This document shows positions 15,890 through 21,803 of a DNA stretch of 21,803 nt, piece by piece; the stretch's first letter is position 1, and each line of letters opens with the position of its first letter. The notes under the pieces were generated by a model, which did not search any database, had not been told where the DNA came from, and was given only the letters and a program-made list of their open reading frames with translations. The stretch comes from JBNKHH01 sp050290245 (GTDB lineage Bacteria; Pseudomonadota; Alphaproteobacteria; Rhodobacterales; Rhodobacteraceae). Location of the stretch: positions 1-21,803 of the forward strand of contig JBNKHH010000037.1 of NCBI GenBank assembly GCA_050290245.1, given 5' to 3'. A program made the translations under genes and the position numbers.

Positions 15890-16765
15890 GTGCGACTGAC
15901 CTCACTTCTCTTTGTGCCCGCCGACAGCGAACGAAAGCTCGCAAGAGCGGCGGCGTCCGGGACGACCGGGATCATCCTGGACCTGGAAGACAGCGTGGCC
16001 GAGAGCGAGAAACAGGCGGCACGAGACCACCTCGCAACGGCCATCACGCCCGGCAAGCGACCCTGGGACCTTTGGGTGCGGGTCAATCCGCTGGACACCG
16101 GCCTGACCGAGGCCGACCTTGAGGCTGCCGTGCGCCCCGGACTTGATGGCATCATGCTCCCCAAGGCCAGCGGCGGCGCGGACGTGGCCACGCTGTCCGA
16201 GATGATCGAGCCGCTCGAAGCAGCGGCGGGGATTGCACCCGGCCACATCAAGATCATCGTGGTCGCGACCGAAACCGCTGAAGCCATGTTCAACCTTGGC
16301 TCCTACGCCCCAGCCCACCCACGCCTCGCTGCCCTGACCTGGGGCGCCGAAGACCTCAGCGCCGTCGTCGGGGCAACCGACAATCGCGACGCCGTCGGCA
16401 ACTGGACCTCGCCCTATGTCATCGCTCGGGCTATGTGCCTCTTTGCTGCCGCCAAGGCCGGGGTTCCGGCAGTCGACACTGTCTTTGCCGACTTCCGCAA
16501 TGTCGATGGGCTGACCGCTTCGGCGCGTGATGCGCGTCGCGACGGCTTTGTCGGACAGATGGCGATCCACCCTGCCCAGATCGACCCCATCAATGCCGCC
16601 TATACCCCCAGTGACAAAGAACTCGCTCTGGCCCGGCAGATCGTCGCGGCCTTTGATGCGGATCCGGCGCTTGGCACCATCGGGATCGACGGCAAGATGT
16701 ACGACATCCCCCACCTGAAGCGCGCACGCCTCATGCTGGCAGCGCAGGACACAGTCCAACAATGA
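15890..16765 (+). CDS. HpcH/HpaI-family CoA-ester lyase (CitE-like; malyl/citramalyl-CoA lyase type)
   Basis: A 291-residue TIM-barrel lyase. Visible family features are RLTSLLFVPADSERK at the start, the acidic ILDLEDSV (31-34), the substrate-phosphate arginine in WVRVNP, and the Mg ligands E128 (VATETAEAMF) and D155 (TWGAEDLSA). Stand-alone CitE-like enzymes cleave or form (S)-citramalyl-CoA, L-malyl-CoA or beta-methylmalyl-CoA. There are no citrate lyase alpha or gamma genes nearby, so it is not classical citrate lyase. The start is a GTG at 15890 with AGGAG eight bases before; a longer GTG frame from 15857 lacks homology. The stop overlaps the next ORF by ATGA. The exact substrate cannot be read from the sequence. 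Confidence 0.82.
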   Translation: MRLTSLLFVPADSERKLARAAASGTTGIILDLEDSVAESEKQAARDHLATAITPGKRPWDLWVRVNPLDTGLTEADLEAAVRPGLDGIMLPKASGGADVATLSEMIEPLEAAAGIAPGHIKIIVVATETAEAMFNLGSYAPAHPRLAALTWGAEDLSAVVGATDNRDAVGNWTSPYVIARAMCLFAAAKAGVPAVDTVFADFRNVDGLTASARDARRDGFVGQMAIHPAQIDPINAAYTPSDKELALARQIVAAFDADPALGTIGIDGKMYDIPHLKRARLMLAAQDTVQQ

Positions 16766-16997
16766 ACGCGACGACCCTGATGAAAGACAACGTCGTCCTC
16801 GTGACGGGCGCGGACCAGATGTTCGACGCGCGCGGCGACGATGAGTTCCTCTTCAACCAGCATCGCCCCGTGTGCGTTGAGCATACGCCCGACAGATGGA
16901 CCCTGCCCGCGTACGTCGACCGGGTCTTCCCCGGCACAGACTGGACTTCATGCCGTTCGATTTCTCGGAGGACGTCTTCTGCCGGGATCCGATCTGA
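16762..16997 (+). pseudogene. Small gene coupled to the CoA lyase, apparently frameshifted
   Basis: An ATG overlapping the lyase stop (ATGA) opens a frame with strongly GC-rich third positions, including KDNVVLVTGADQMFDARG, up to about residue 59 (RVFPGT near 16938). From there the annotated frame turns into poor codon usage (Ser/Arg/Cys-rich, ending at 17022). Meanwhile the +2 frame, starting with LDFMPFDFSEDVFCRDPI at 16941 and stopping at 16995-16997, has the same GC-rich third-position bias. Adding one base between 16938 and 16941 would join them into a single protein of about 78 residues. This suggests either a sequencing deletion or a recent inactivation. I do not recognise the family. 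The coupling implies a function linked to the lyase. Confidence 0.6.
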
Positions 16998-17074
16998 CGA
17001 CTGTTGCCGCTACCAAACTTGACCTTTTCCCTGCCCCATGCCTTCAACGGTGACCGGGAGAACGAGGAGCATCC

Positions 17075-18223
17075 ATGGATTTCGCACTGACCGAAGAACA
17101 GGCCGCCATTTTCGATATGGCCCGGTCGTTCGGGAAAGACCGCATCGCCCCGCACGCCCGTGCCTGGGAAGAGGCCGGCACCATCCCGAAAAACCTCTGG
17201 AGCGACGTTGCCGAACTTGGCCTCGGCAGTATCTATGTCTCCGAAGACTATGGCGGATCGGGCCTCAGCCGTCTCGATGCCACGCTGATCTTCGAGGCCC
17301 TCGCCATGGCCTGCCCCTCGGTCGGATCATTCCTGTCGATCCACAACATGTGCGGCGGCATGATAGACAAGTTCGGCAGTGAGGCGCTCAAATCCAAATG
17401 GCTGCCGCGCATGTGCAGAATGGAAACCGTGTTTTCCTACTGCCTAACCGAACCCGGCTCCGGCTCGGACGCCGCCGCGCTCAGCACCCGCGCCGAACGC
17501 ACCAACGACGGCTATGCGCTGACCGGCACCAAGGCCTTCATCTCGGGCGGCTCCTATTCTGACGCCTATATCGCCATGGTCAGGACGGGCGGGGACGGTC
17601 CGCGCGGCATCTCCGCGATGATCGTCGAAGACGGCGCCGAGGGGCTCAGTTTCGGCGGGCTCGAGGCCAAGATGGGCTGGCGCGCCCAGCCCACGGCCCA
17701 GGTGCAGTTCGACTCATGCAAGGTGCCGGGTGAAAACCTGATCGGCGAAGAAGGGCGCGGCTTTGCCTACGCCATGGCCGGCCTCGACGGTGGCCGCCTG
17801 AACATCGCCGCCTCAGCCCTAGGCGGGGCGCAGGCGGCGCTCGATGCAACCCTCGCCTACATGGGCGAGCGCAAGGCCTTCGGGCGCACGCTGGACCAGT
17901 TCCAGGCCCTGCAATTCCGCCTTGCCGAGAACGAGATCAAGCTCCAGGCCGCCCGCGTCTTCCTGCGCCAGGCCGCGTGGAAACTGGACCAGGGGGCAGC
18001 GGACGCGACGCGCCACTGCGCCATGGCCAAGATGTTCGTCACCGACCGCGCGTTCGAGGTCGCCAACGACTGCCTGCAACTGCACGGCGGCTATGGTTAC
18101 CTCGCTGACTATGGCATCGAGAAAATCGTCCGCGACCTCCGTGTTCACCAGATTCTGGAAGGCACCAACGAGATCATGCGTCTGATCGTCTCGCGCGCCA
18201 TGATAGAGGAGCGCGGCGCATGA
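17075..18223 (+). CDS. Isobutyryl-CoA dehydrogenase (ACAD8-like acyl-CoA dehydrogenase)
   Basis: A 382-residue FAD-dependent acyl-CoA dehydrogenase. It carries CLTEPGSGSDAAAL at about residues 126-139 for flavin and substrate binding, KAFISGGSYSD, RKAFGRTLDQFQALQFRLAE, QLHGGYGYLADYGIEKIVRD, and the catalytic glutamate E362 in ILEGTNEIM. SFLSIHNMCGGMIDKFG closely resembles human ACAD8 (isobutyryl-CoA dehydrogenase). It converts isobutyryl-CoA to methacrylyl-CoA and passes electrons to ETF. The ATG follows GAGGAG. It is the first of three overlapping genes that give three consecutive or near-consecutive steps of valine degradation, which strongly supports this specificity over general fatty acid oxidation. 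A 77-bp gap separates it from the lyase block. Confidence 0.88.
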   Translation: MDFALTEEQAAIFDMARSFGKDRIAPHARAWEEAGTIPKNLWSDVAELGLGSIYVSEDYGGSGLSRLDATLIFEALAMACPSVGSFLSIHNMCGGMIDKFGSEALKSKWLPRMCRMETVFSYCLTEPGSGSDAAALSTRAERTNDGYALTGTKAFISGGSYSDAYIAMVRTGGDGPRGISAMIVEDGAEGLSFGGLEAKMGWRAQPTAQVQFDSCKVPGENLIGEEGRGFAYAMAGLDGGRLNIAASALGGAQAALDATLAYMGERKAFGRTLDQFQALQFRLAENEIKLQAARVFLRQAAWKLDQGAADATRHCAMAKMFVTDRAFEVANDCLQLHGGYGYLADYGIEKIVRDLRVHQILEGTNEIMRLIVSRAMIEERGA

Positions 18224-19266
18224 GCGACGTCTCCTGCCGCAAGGAAGGCCGCGCGGGCCGCGTTACGCTCACGCGCCCGCAGGCGCTGAATGCCCTGTCT
18301 TTCGAGATGTCGCTGGAGATCTTCGCCGCCCTGGGGGACTGGGCCGAAGATCCCGATGTCGATGTCATCGTCATGGACGCCGAAGGCGAACGCGCCTTCT
18401 GTGCTGGAGGCGACCTTGCCCGCATCTACAATGACGCCAAGGACGACAAAGGCGTCGAAACTGTCGCCTTCTGGCAGAACGAGTACGAGTTGAACGATCG
18501 GATTGCCACTTTTCCCAAACCGGTCGTTGTTTTCATGCAGGGCTTTGTGATGGGCGGCGGGGTAGGCATCGCGGGCCACGCCAGCCACCGGATCGCAGGC
18601 GAAACCACGCAGATCGCCATGCCCGAATGCGCCATCGGCCTGATCCCTGACGTCGGCGGCAGCTTCATCCTGTCCCGCGCACCAGGCGCACTCGGCGAAT
18701 ATCTCGGCGTCACAGGCGCACGCATGGGGGCGGCCGACGCGATCCTTGCCGGCTTTGCGGATACATATGTCCCCGAGGGCAACTGGAGCGACCTGAAGGC
18801 ACAGATCATCGAAACCGGCAGCACCGACGCCATCGGGGCCGCACGGTCGGCACCGCCCGACGGCACACTGGCAGCCGCGCAAGACCAGATCGACCGGGTT
18901 TTCTCGGCCCCCGATCTCGTCACGATCAATGAGCGCCTCGCTGGTGAGGAAGGCCCGGTAGCGGAATACGCCCGCAAGGCCATCTCCAAAAATTCACCCC
19001 TGTCGATGCACACCGCGCTTGAACTTGTGCACCGCATCCGCAGATTCGACACCGTCCGCCAGGCGGTTGCGCTGGAATTCCGTGCCGCCGCCCGCTGTCT
19101 TCTGGAAGGCGACTTCGTCGAAGGCATCCGCGCCCAGATCATTGACAAGGACCGCACACCGCATTGGAAACACGGCACGCTCGACGCGGTAAGCCACGAA
19201 GACGTGGCGCACATGCTGCGCCCCTTCGACGACCCCACACTGGAATTCGAGGAGATCCCGGAATGA
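18220..19266 (+). CDS. 3-hydroxyisobutyryl-CoA hydrolase (enoyl-CoA hydratase/isomerase superfamily)
   Basis: A 348-residue crotonase-fold protein. It is longer than ordinary enoyl-CoA hydratases (about 260) and has the C-terminal extension of the HIBCH group. Key features are the oxyanion-hole FCAGGDLARIY near 66-76, the second oxyanion loop GFVMGGGVGIAGHASHRIAGE, and MPECAIGLIPDVGGSFILSR with the catalytic glutamate and aspartate of hydrolases. HIBCH removes CoA from 3-hydroxyisobutyryl-CoA, avoiding build-up of reactive methacrylyl-CoA. The ATG overlaps the dehydrogenase stop by ATGA, and its own stop overlaps mmsB the same way. The intervening methacrylyl-CoA hydratase is not encoded here. 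Confidence 0.87.
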   Translation: MSDVSCRKEGRAGRVTLTRPQALNALSFEMSLEIFAALGDWAEDPDVDVIVMDAEGERAFCAGGDLARIYNDAKDDKGVETVAFWQNEYELNDRIATFPKPVVVFMQGFVMGGGVGIAGHASHRIAGETTQIAMPECAIGLIPDVGGSFILSRAPGALGEYLGVTGARMGAADAILAGFADTYVPEGNWSDLKAQIIETGSTDAIGAARSAPPDGTLAAAQDQIDRVFSAPDLVTINERLAGEEGPVAEYARKAISKNSPLSMHTALELVHRIRRFDTVRQAVALEFRAAARCLLEGDFVEGIRAQIIDKDRTPHWKHGTLDAVSHEDVAHMLRPFDDPTLEFEEIPE

Positions 19267-20141
19267 AGATCGGATTTATCGGACTTGGCAACATGGGTGC
19301 CCCCATGGCGTCGAACCTGGTCAAGGCAGGCCACGATGTCACGGGCTTTGACCTCGCCGCCCCCTGCCCCGACGGCGTTTCGAAAGCCGCGTCCGCCGCC
19401 GAGGCCGCATCCGGCGCAGACGTCGTCATCACCATGCTGCCCAACGGCGCGATCCTGAAGGCGGTCGCGGCCGAAATCATCCCGGCCATGACCGCGGGCG
19501 CAGGCTTCGTCGACTGCTCGACCGTCGATGTCGAAAGCGCCCGCGCCGTTGCCGCCGACGCCAATTCGGCGGGTCTCCTGCCCGTTGATGCTCCTGTTTC
19601 AGGCGGCATCGGCGGCGCCGCGGCGGGCACGCTGACCTTCATGGCCGGCGGATCGGAAGAGGCCTTTGCCAAGGCCGCGCCCCTGTTCGAAATCATGGGC
19701 CAGAAAGCCGTCCACTGCGGCCCCTCCGGCAACGGCCAAGCCGCCAAGATTTGCAACAACATGATCCTCGGCGTCACCATGATCGCCACGTGCGAAGCCT
19801 TCGCACTGGCCGACAAGCTGGGCCTGGACCGCCAGAAGATGTTCGACGTCGTCTCGACCTCCTCGGGCTACAGCTGGACGATGAACGCCTATTGCCCCGC
19901 CCCCGGAGTCGGGCCTGAAAGCCCCGCCGACAACGACTACAGACCAGGATTCGCCTCGGAACTGATGCTTAAGGACCTAGGCCTTTCGCAACAGGCCGCC
20001 GAAGCCGTCGATGCCGACACACCGATGGGTGCGGCCGCTTTGGAACTCTATCGGAAATTCGTCGAAACCGAAGGCGGCAAGGGCACCGATTTTTCGGCCA
20101 TGCTGCCCCGTTTCGAAAAACGCGGACGCGACGACGATTGA
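19263..20141 (+). CDS. mmsB: 3-hydroxyisobutyrate dehydrogenase
   Basis: A 292-residue beta-hydroxyacid dehydrogenase. It has the Rossmann signature MKIGFIGLGNMGAPMASNL, the substrate loop DAPVSGGIGGAAAGTL, catalytic K162 in GNGQAAKICNNM, and the MmsB-specific SGYSWTMNAYCPAPGVGP then LMLKDLGLSQQAA. It oxidises 3-hydroxyisobutyrate to methylmalonate semialdehyde with NAD+. The start at 19263 overlaps the hydrolase stop (ATGA); an upstream open frame of 33 codons is only the shadow of the hydrolase gene. The next enzyme, methylmalonate-semialdehyde dehydrogenase (mmsA), is not in this window. Confidence 0.93.
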   Translation: MKIGFIGLGNMGAPMASNLVKAGHDVTGFDLAAPCPDGVSKAASAAEAASGADVVITMLPNGAILKAVAAEIIPAMTAGAGFVDCSTVDVESARAVAADANSAGLLPVDAPVSGGIGGAAAGTLTFMAGGSEEAFAKAAPLFEIMGQKAVHCGPSGNGQAAKICNNMILGVTMIATCEAFALADKLGLDRQKMFDVVSTSSGYSWTMNAYCPAPGVGPESPADNDYRPGFASELMLKDLGLSQQAAEAVDADTPMGAAALELYRKFVETEGGKGTDFSAMLPRFEKRGRDDD

Positions 20142-20147
20142 TCAGGA

Positions 20148-20218
20148 CGTTGGCGGTTCCTAAAATGCCAACGGTCGCACCGGACAACGGAAACCGTCGA
20201 CGCCGGCTGACGGATTTT
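20148..20218. terminator. Two hairpins between convergent mmsB and cbbY
   Basis: CGTTGGC (20148-20154) pairs with GCCAACG (20167-20173) around a 12-base loop just after mmsB. CCGTC (20194-20198) pairs with GACGG (20209-20213) and is followed by ATTTT. Both lie in the 82-bp gap where two operons converge. The second resembles a weak rho-independent terminator for the rightward operon. The pairing is visible; the function is inferred. Confidence 0.4.
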
Positions 20219-20223
20219 CCAAC

Positions 20224-20901
20224 CTACGCCACAAGCAATTGAATTCGCTCATCTTCAAAGCTGCGAGCGACCACCAGAGCACCGGTCATGTCGTCGCCAG
20301 CCGTATAGACCGACCGCGCCACCGCCACGTCGAGGCCAGCATCCTGCGCGGCCAGAACCCCGTTGCGGCTGTCCTCCAGCGCCAGAGCCTCGCCTGGCGC
20401 CACACCCATCCGGCGCAGGACCAAAGCATAGACATCCCCCGCCGGTTTCTTCGCTGCCACCTCGTCCCCGGCGGCCACAGCGTCGAACAGCGCATACGCT
20501 GGCGCACCCCAGATCGCCCGGCTCAGCCGTTCGACATTCGGACGGCTCGTGGTGGTTGCCACGCCGACCATCATGCCCTTCGCGCGCGCCGCCTGCATCA
20601 GCGCAAGGATGCCGGGTCGAGCTTGCGCGCCCTGGTCGATGATCCGGCCATATTCTGCGGTCTTTTCGGCATGCAGCTTCGCGATCTCCGGCAACTTCAG
20701 GACGGTCTCGCCCAGTTGCACCTGCCAGGCCACGATGCGCTCCTTGCCGCCGGTCGTCTTCAACAGGTCCTCATAGATCGCCCTGTCCCAATGCCAGTCC
20801 AGCCCCCAGGCCGCGAAAGTCCGATTGAACGCCTCGCGATGCGCCTCTTCGGTCTCGGCCAGCGTCCCGTCGACATCAAAGATCAGTGCACGATACCTCA
20901 C
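20224..20901 (-). CDS. cbbY: CbbY-type HAD phosphatase (xylulose-1,5-bisphosphate phosphatase)
   Basis: A 225-residue HAD hydrolase. Motif I is FDVDGTLAETEEAHREAFN with D9 and D11, motif II threonines are in GVATTTSRPNVERL, the motif III lysine is in EVAAKKPAGDVY, and motif IV is ALEDSRNG. The run TLAETEEAHREAFN and the following TTGGKERI are distinctive for CbbY, which dephosphorylates the Rubisco inhibitor xylulose-1,5-bisphosphate in Rhodobacter sphaeroides. The start is a GTG at 20901 overlapping the gph stop (GTGA) with AGGAG seven bases before; the longer frame from 21039 lies inside gph. No Rubisco or other Calvin gene is visible. It may act as a general sugar-phosphate clean-up enzyme if the host lacks carbon fixation. 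Confidence 0.82.
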   Translation of the reverse strand: MRYRALIFDVDGTLAETEEAHREAFNRTFAAWGLDWHWDRAIYEDLLKTTGGKERIVAWQVQLGETVLKLPEIAKLHAEKTAEYGRIIDQGAQARPGILALMQAARAKGMMVGVATTTSRPNVERLSRAIWGAPAYALFDAVAAGDEVAAKKPAGDVYALVLRRMGVAPGEALALEDSRNGVLAAQDAGLDVAVARSVYTAGDDMTGALVVARSFEDERIQLLVA

Positions 20902-21551
20902 ACCGTTTCTCCTGCGCCGATCAGTCCCAACAGCGCGCCAAATTCCTCGAAAACGGCCGAGTGTTGCAGCTTTTCCGGCGCGGTCTTGCGGTAGCCCCCG
21001 GCAAACAGAATGAAAGGCACACCGGCCCGCTCGGCGCACTCCGCATCCACCTCGCTGTCACCGACATAGATTGCCTCGCCGCCGCCCATGGCCTTGATGC
21101 AGGCCAACAGGGGCTTTGGGTCCGGTTTCTTTTCCGGCAAGCTATCACCTCCGAAAACCGTTTTGAAATAATGCCCTAGACCAAGTTTCTCAAGTATATC
21201 GGCAGCCACACCCGCAGGCTTGTTGGTGCACACCCCCAGGACGTGCCCTTTACCGGCCAGTGCCTTCAACGCCGCCTCGACACCGGGAAACGGACGCGTC
21301 AGCCGCGTCGGGTTGGCCTCGTAATACCTCAGGAAAACCGCCATCAGTTCCGCGTGCCGCGCCGGGTCCAGTCCGCGATCGCGCATCACGCGCTCGACCA
21401 GCCTTGGAACGCCATTGCCGACGAAACTGGTCACCCGCTCCAACGACAGGGGGGCAAGGCTCTCGTCCGCCAGCATCCGGTTCACCGCATCATGGATATC
21501 GGGTGCGCTGTGGATCAGCGTGCCGTCCAGATCGAACACAATCACAGCCAT
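20898..21551 (-). CDS. gph: Phosphoglycolate phosphatase (HAD superfamily)
   Basis: A 217-residue HAD phosphatase. Motif I is VFDLDGTLIHSAPDI (D7, D9), motif II is GVCTNKP, the motif III lysine is in LPEKKPDPKPL, and motif IV is IYVGDSEVDAE. TLIHSAPDI and GVCTNKP are typical of Gph, which hydrolyses 2-phosphoglycolate from DNA repair or Rubisco oxygenation. The ATG overlaps the rpe stop by one base (TGATG), and the gene overlaps cbbY at its end. The rpe-gph pairing is common in Proteobacteria. Confidence 0.9.
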   Translation of the reverse strand: MAVIVFDLDGTLIHSAPDIHDAVNRMLADESLAPLSLERVTSFVGNGVPRLVERVMRDRGLDPARHAELMAVFLRYYEANPTRLTRPFPGVEAALKALAGKGHVLGVCTNKPAGVAADILEKLGLGHYFKTVFGGDSLPEKKPDPKPLLACIKAMGGGEAIYVGDSEVDAECAERAGVPFILFAGGYRKTAPEKLQHSAVFEEFGALLGLIGAGETV

Positions 21552-21803
21552 CAGCCCCGTCCGGCCGCCGCGCGGATGGCGCGGATGTTTTCGCCGTAGG
21601 GCGCGGGGGTGTCGGCCGAGCCGCCCCGGAACACCGCCGAGCCTGCCACCAGCACGTCCGCACCCGCCTCGACGACCAGCGGTGCCGTGGTCGGATCGAC
21701 CCCGCCGTCGATCTCGATATGCACCTCGCGGTCGCCGATCATCTCGCGCAGGCGCCGCACCTTCGCGGTCATGTCTATGAACTTTTGCCCGCCAAATCCG
21801 GGG
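21551..21803 (-). CDS. rpe: Ribulose-phosphate 3-epimerase, C-terminal part (cut by window edge)
   Basis: The last 83 codons or so of rpe. The visible part begins PGFGGQKFID, the conserved phosphate-binding loop near the middle of the TIM barrel, continues with EIDGGVDPTTAPLVVEAGADVLVAGSAVF (catalytic Asp in DGGV and the second phosphate site GSAVF), and ends with a TGA at 21551-21553. Rpe interconverts ribulose-5-phosphate and xylulose-5-phosphate in the cytoplasm. The N-terminal part lies beyond the right edge, so the start is unknown. It leads the rpe-gph-cbbY unit. Confidence 0.92.
   Translation of the reverse strand, partial: PGFGGQKFIDMTAKVRRLREMIGDREVHIEIDGGVDPTTAPLVVEAGADVLVAGSAVFRGGSADTPAPYGENIRAIRAAAGRG

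Overview
The window is a high-GC chromosomal segment from an alphaproteobacterium. The gene content and the character of the proteins suggest a Rhodobacterales/Roseobacter-type marine heterotroph: a CbbY-type phosphatase beside gph and rpe, an ACAD8-like isobutyryl-CoA dehydrogenase operon, and a GC-rich double hairpin at the left edge that ends in an A/T-rich tail. The assignment rests on remembered family resemblance; no rRNA or other marker gene is present. I found no tRNA, rRNA, CRISPR array, transposase or phage gene.

Layout. (1) 1-1209, minus strand: a NeuC/LegG-type hydrolysing UDP-sugar 2-epimerase, followed by a tandem-hairpin repeat. (2) 1303-2985, plus: a medium/long-chain acyl-CoA synthetase, divergent from the epimerase. 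(3) 3214-4586, minus: a small zinc-ribbon protein behind an enolase-superfamily enzyme that carries the full mandelate-racemase catalytic set. (4) 4750-9945, plus: a branched-chain-amino-acid-type (HAAT) ABC transporter, in the order binding protein, GFA-family zinc protein, LivH, a 36-codon coupling ORF, LivM, LivG, LivF. A perfect inverted repeat sits between blocks 3 and 4. (5) 15436-9981, minus: an operon of TetR regulator, methylcrotonyl-CoA carboxylase beta and alpha subunits, and thiolase, with a perfect 18-bp palindrome just upstream of tetR. (6) 15463-15889: a gap holding the relic of an oligopeptide-type ABC ATPase. (7) 15890-16997, plus: a CitE/HpcH-like CoA-ester lyase, then a small translationally coupled gene that appears frameshifted. 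(8) 17075-20141, plus: a valine-catabolic operon of isobutyryl-CoA dehydrogenase, 3-hydroxyisobutyryl-CoA hydrolase and 3-hydroxyisobutyrate dehydrogenase, each pair overlapping by ATGA. (9) 21803-20224, minus: rpe (cut by the window edge), gph and cbbY, all overlapping.

Together the central 17 kb is an organic-acid and branched acyl-CoA catabolic neighbourhood: import, CoA activation, carboxylation, thiolysis, lyase and valine-arm oxidation. Nothing looks like a wholly new system. The items most worth a second look are the coupling ORF inside the liv operon, the frameshifted gene after the CoA lyase, the two perfect palindromes, the pairing of a mandelate-racemase-like enzyme with a HAAT transporter, and the carboxylase-thiolase set that lacks the rest of a leucine pathway.
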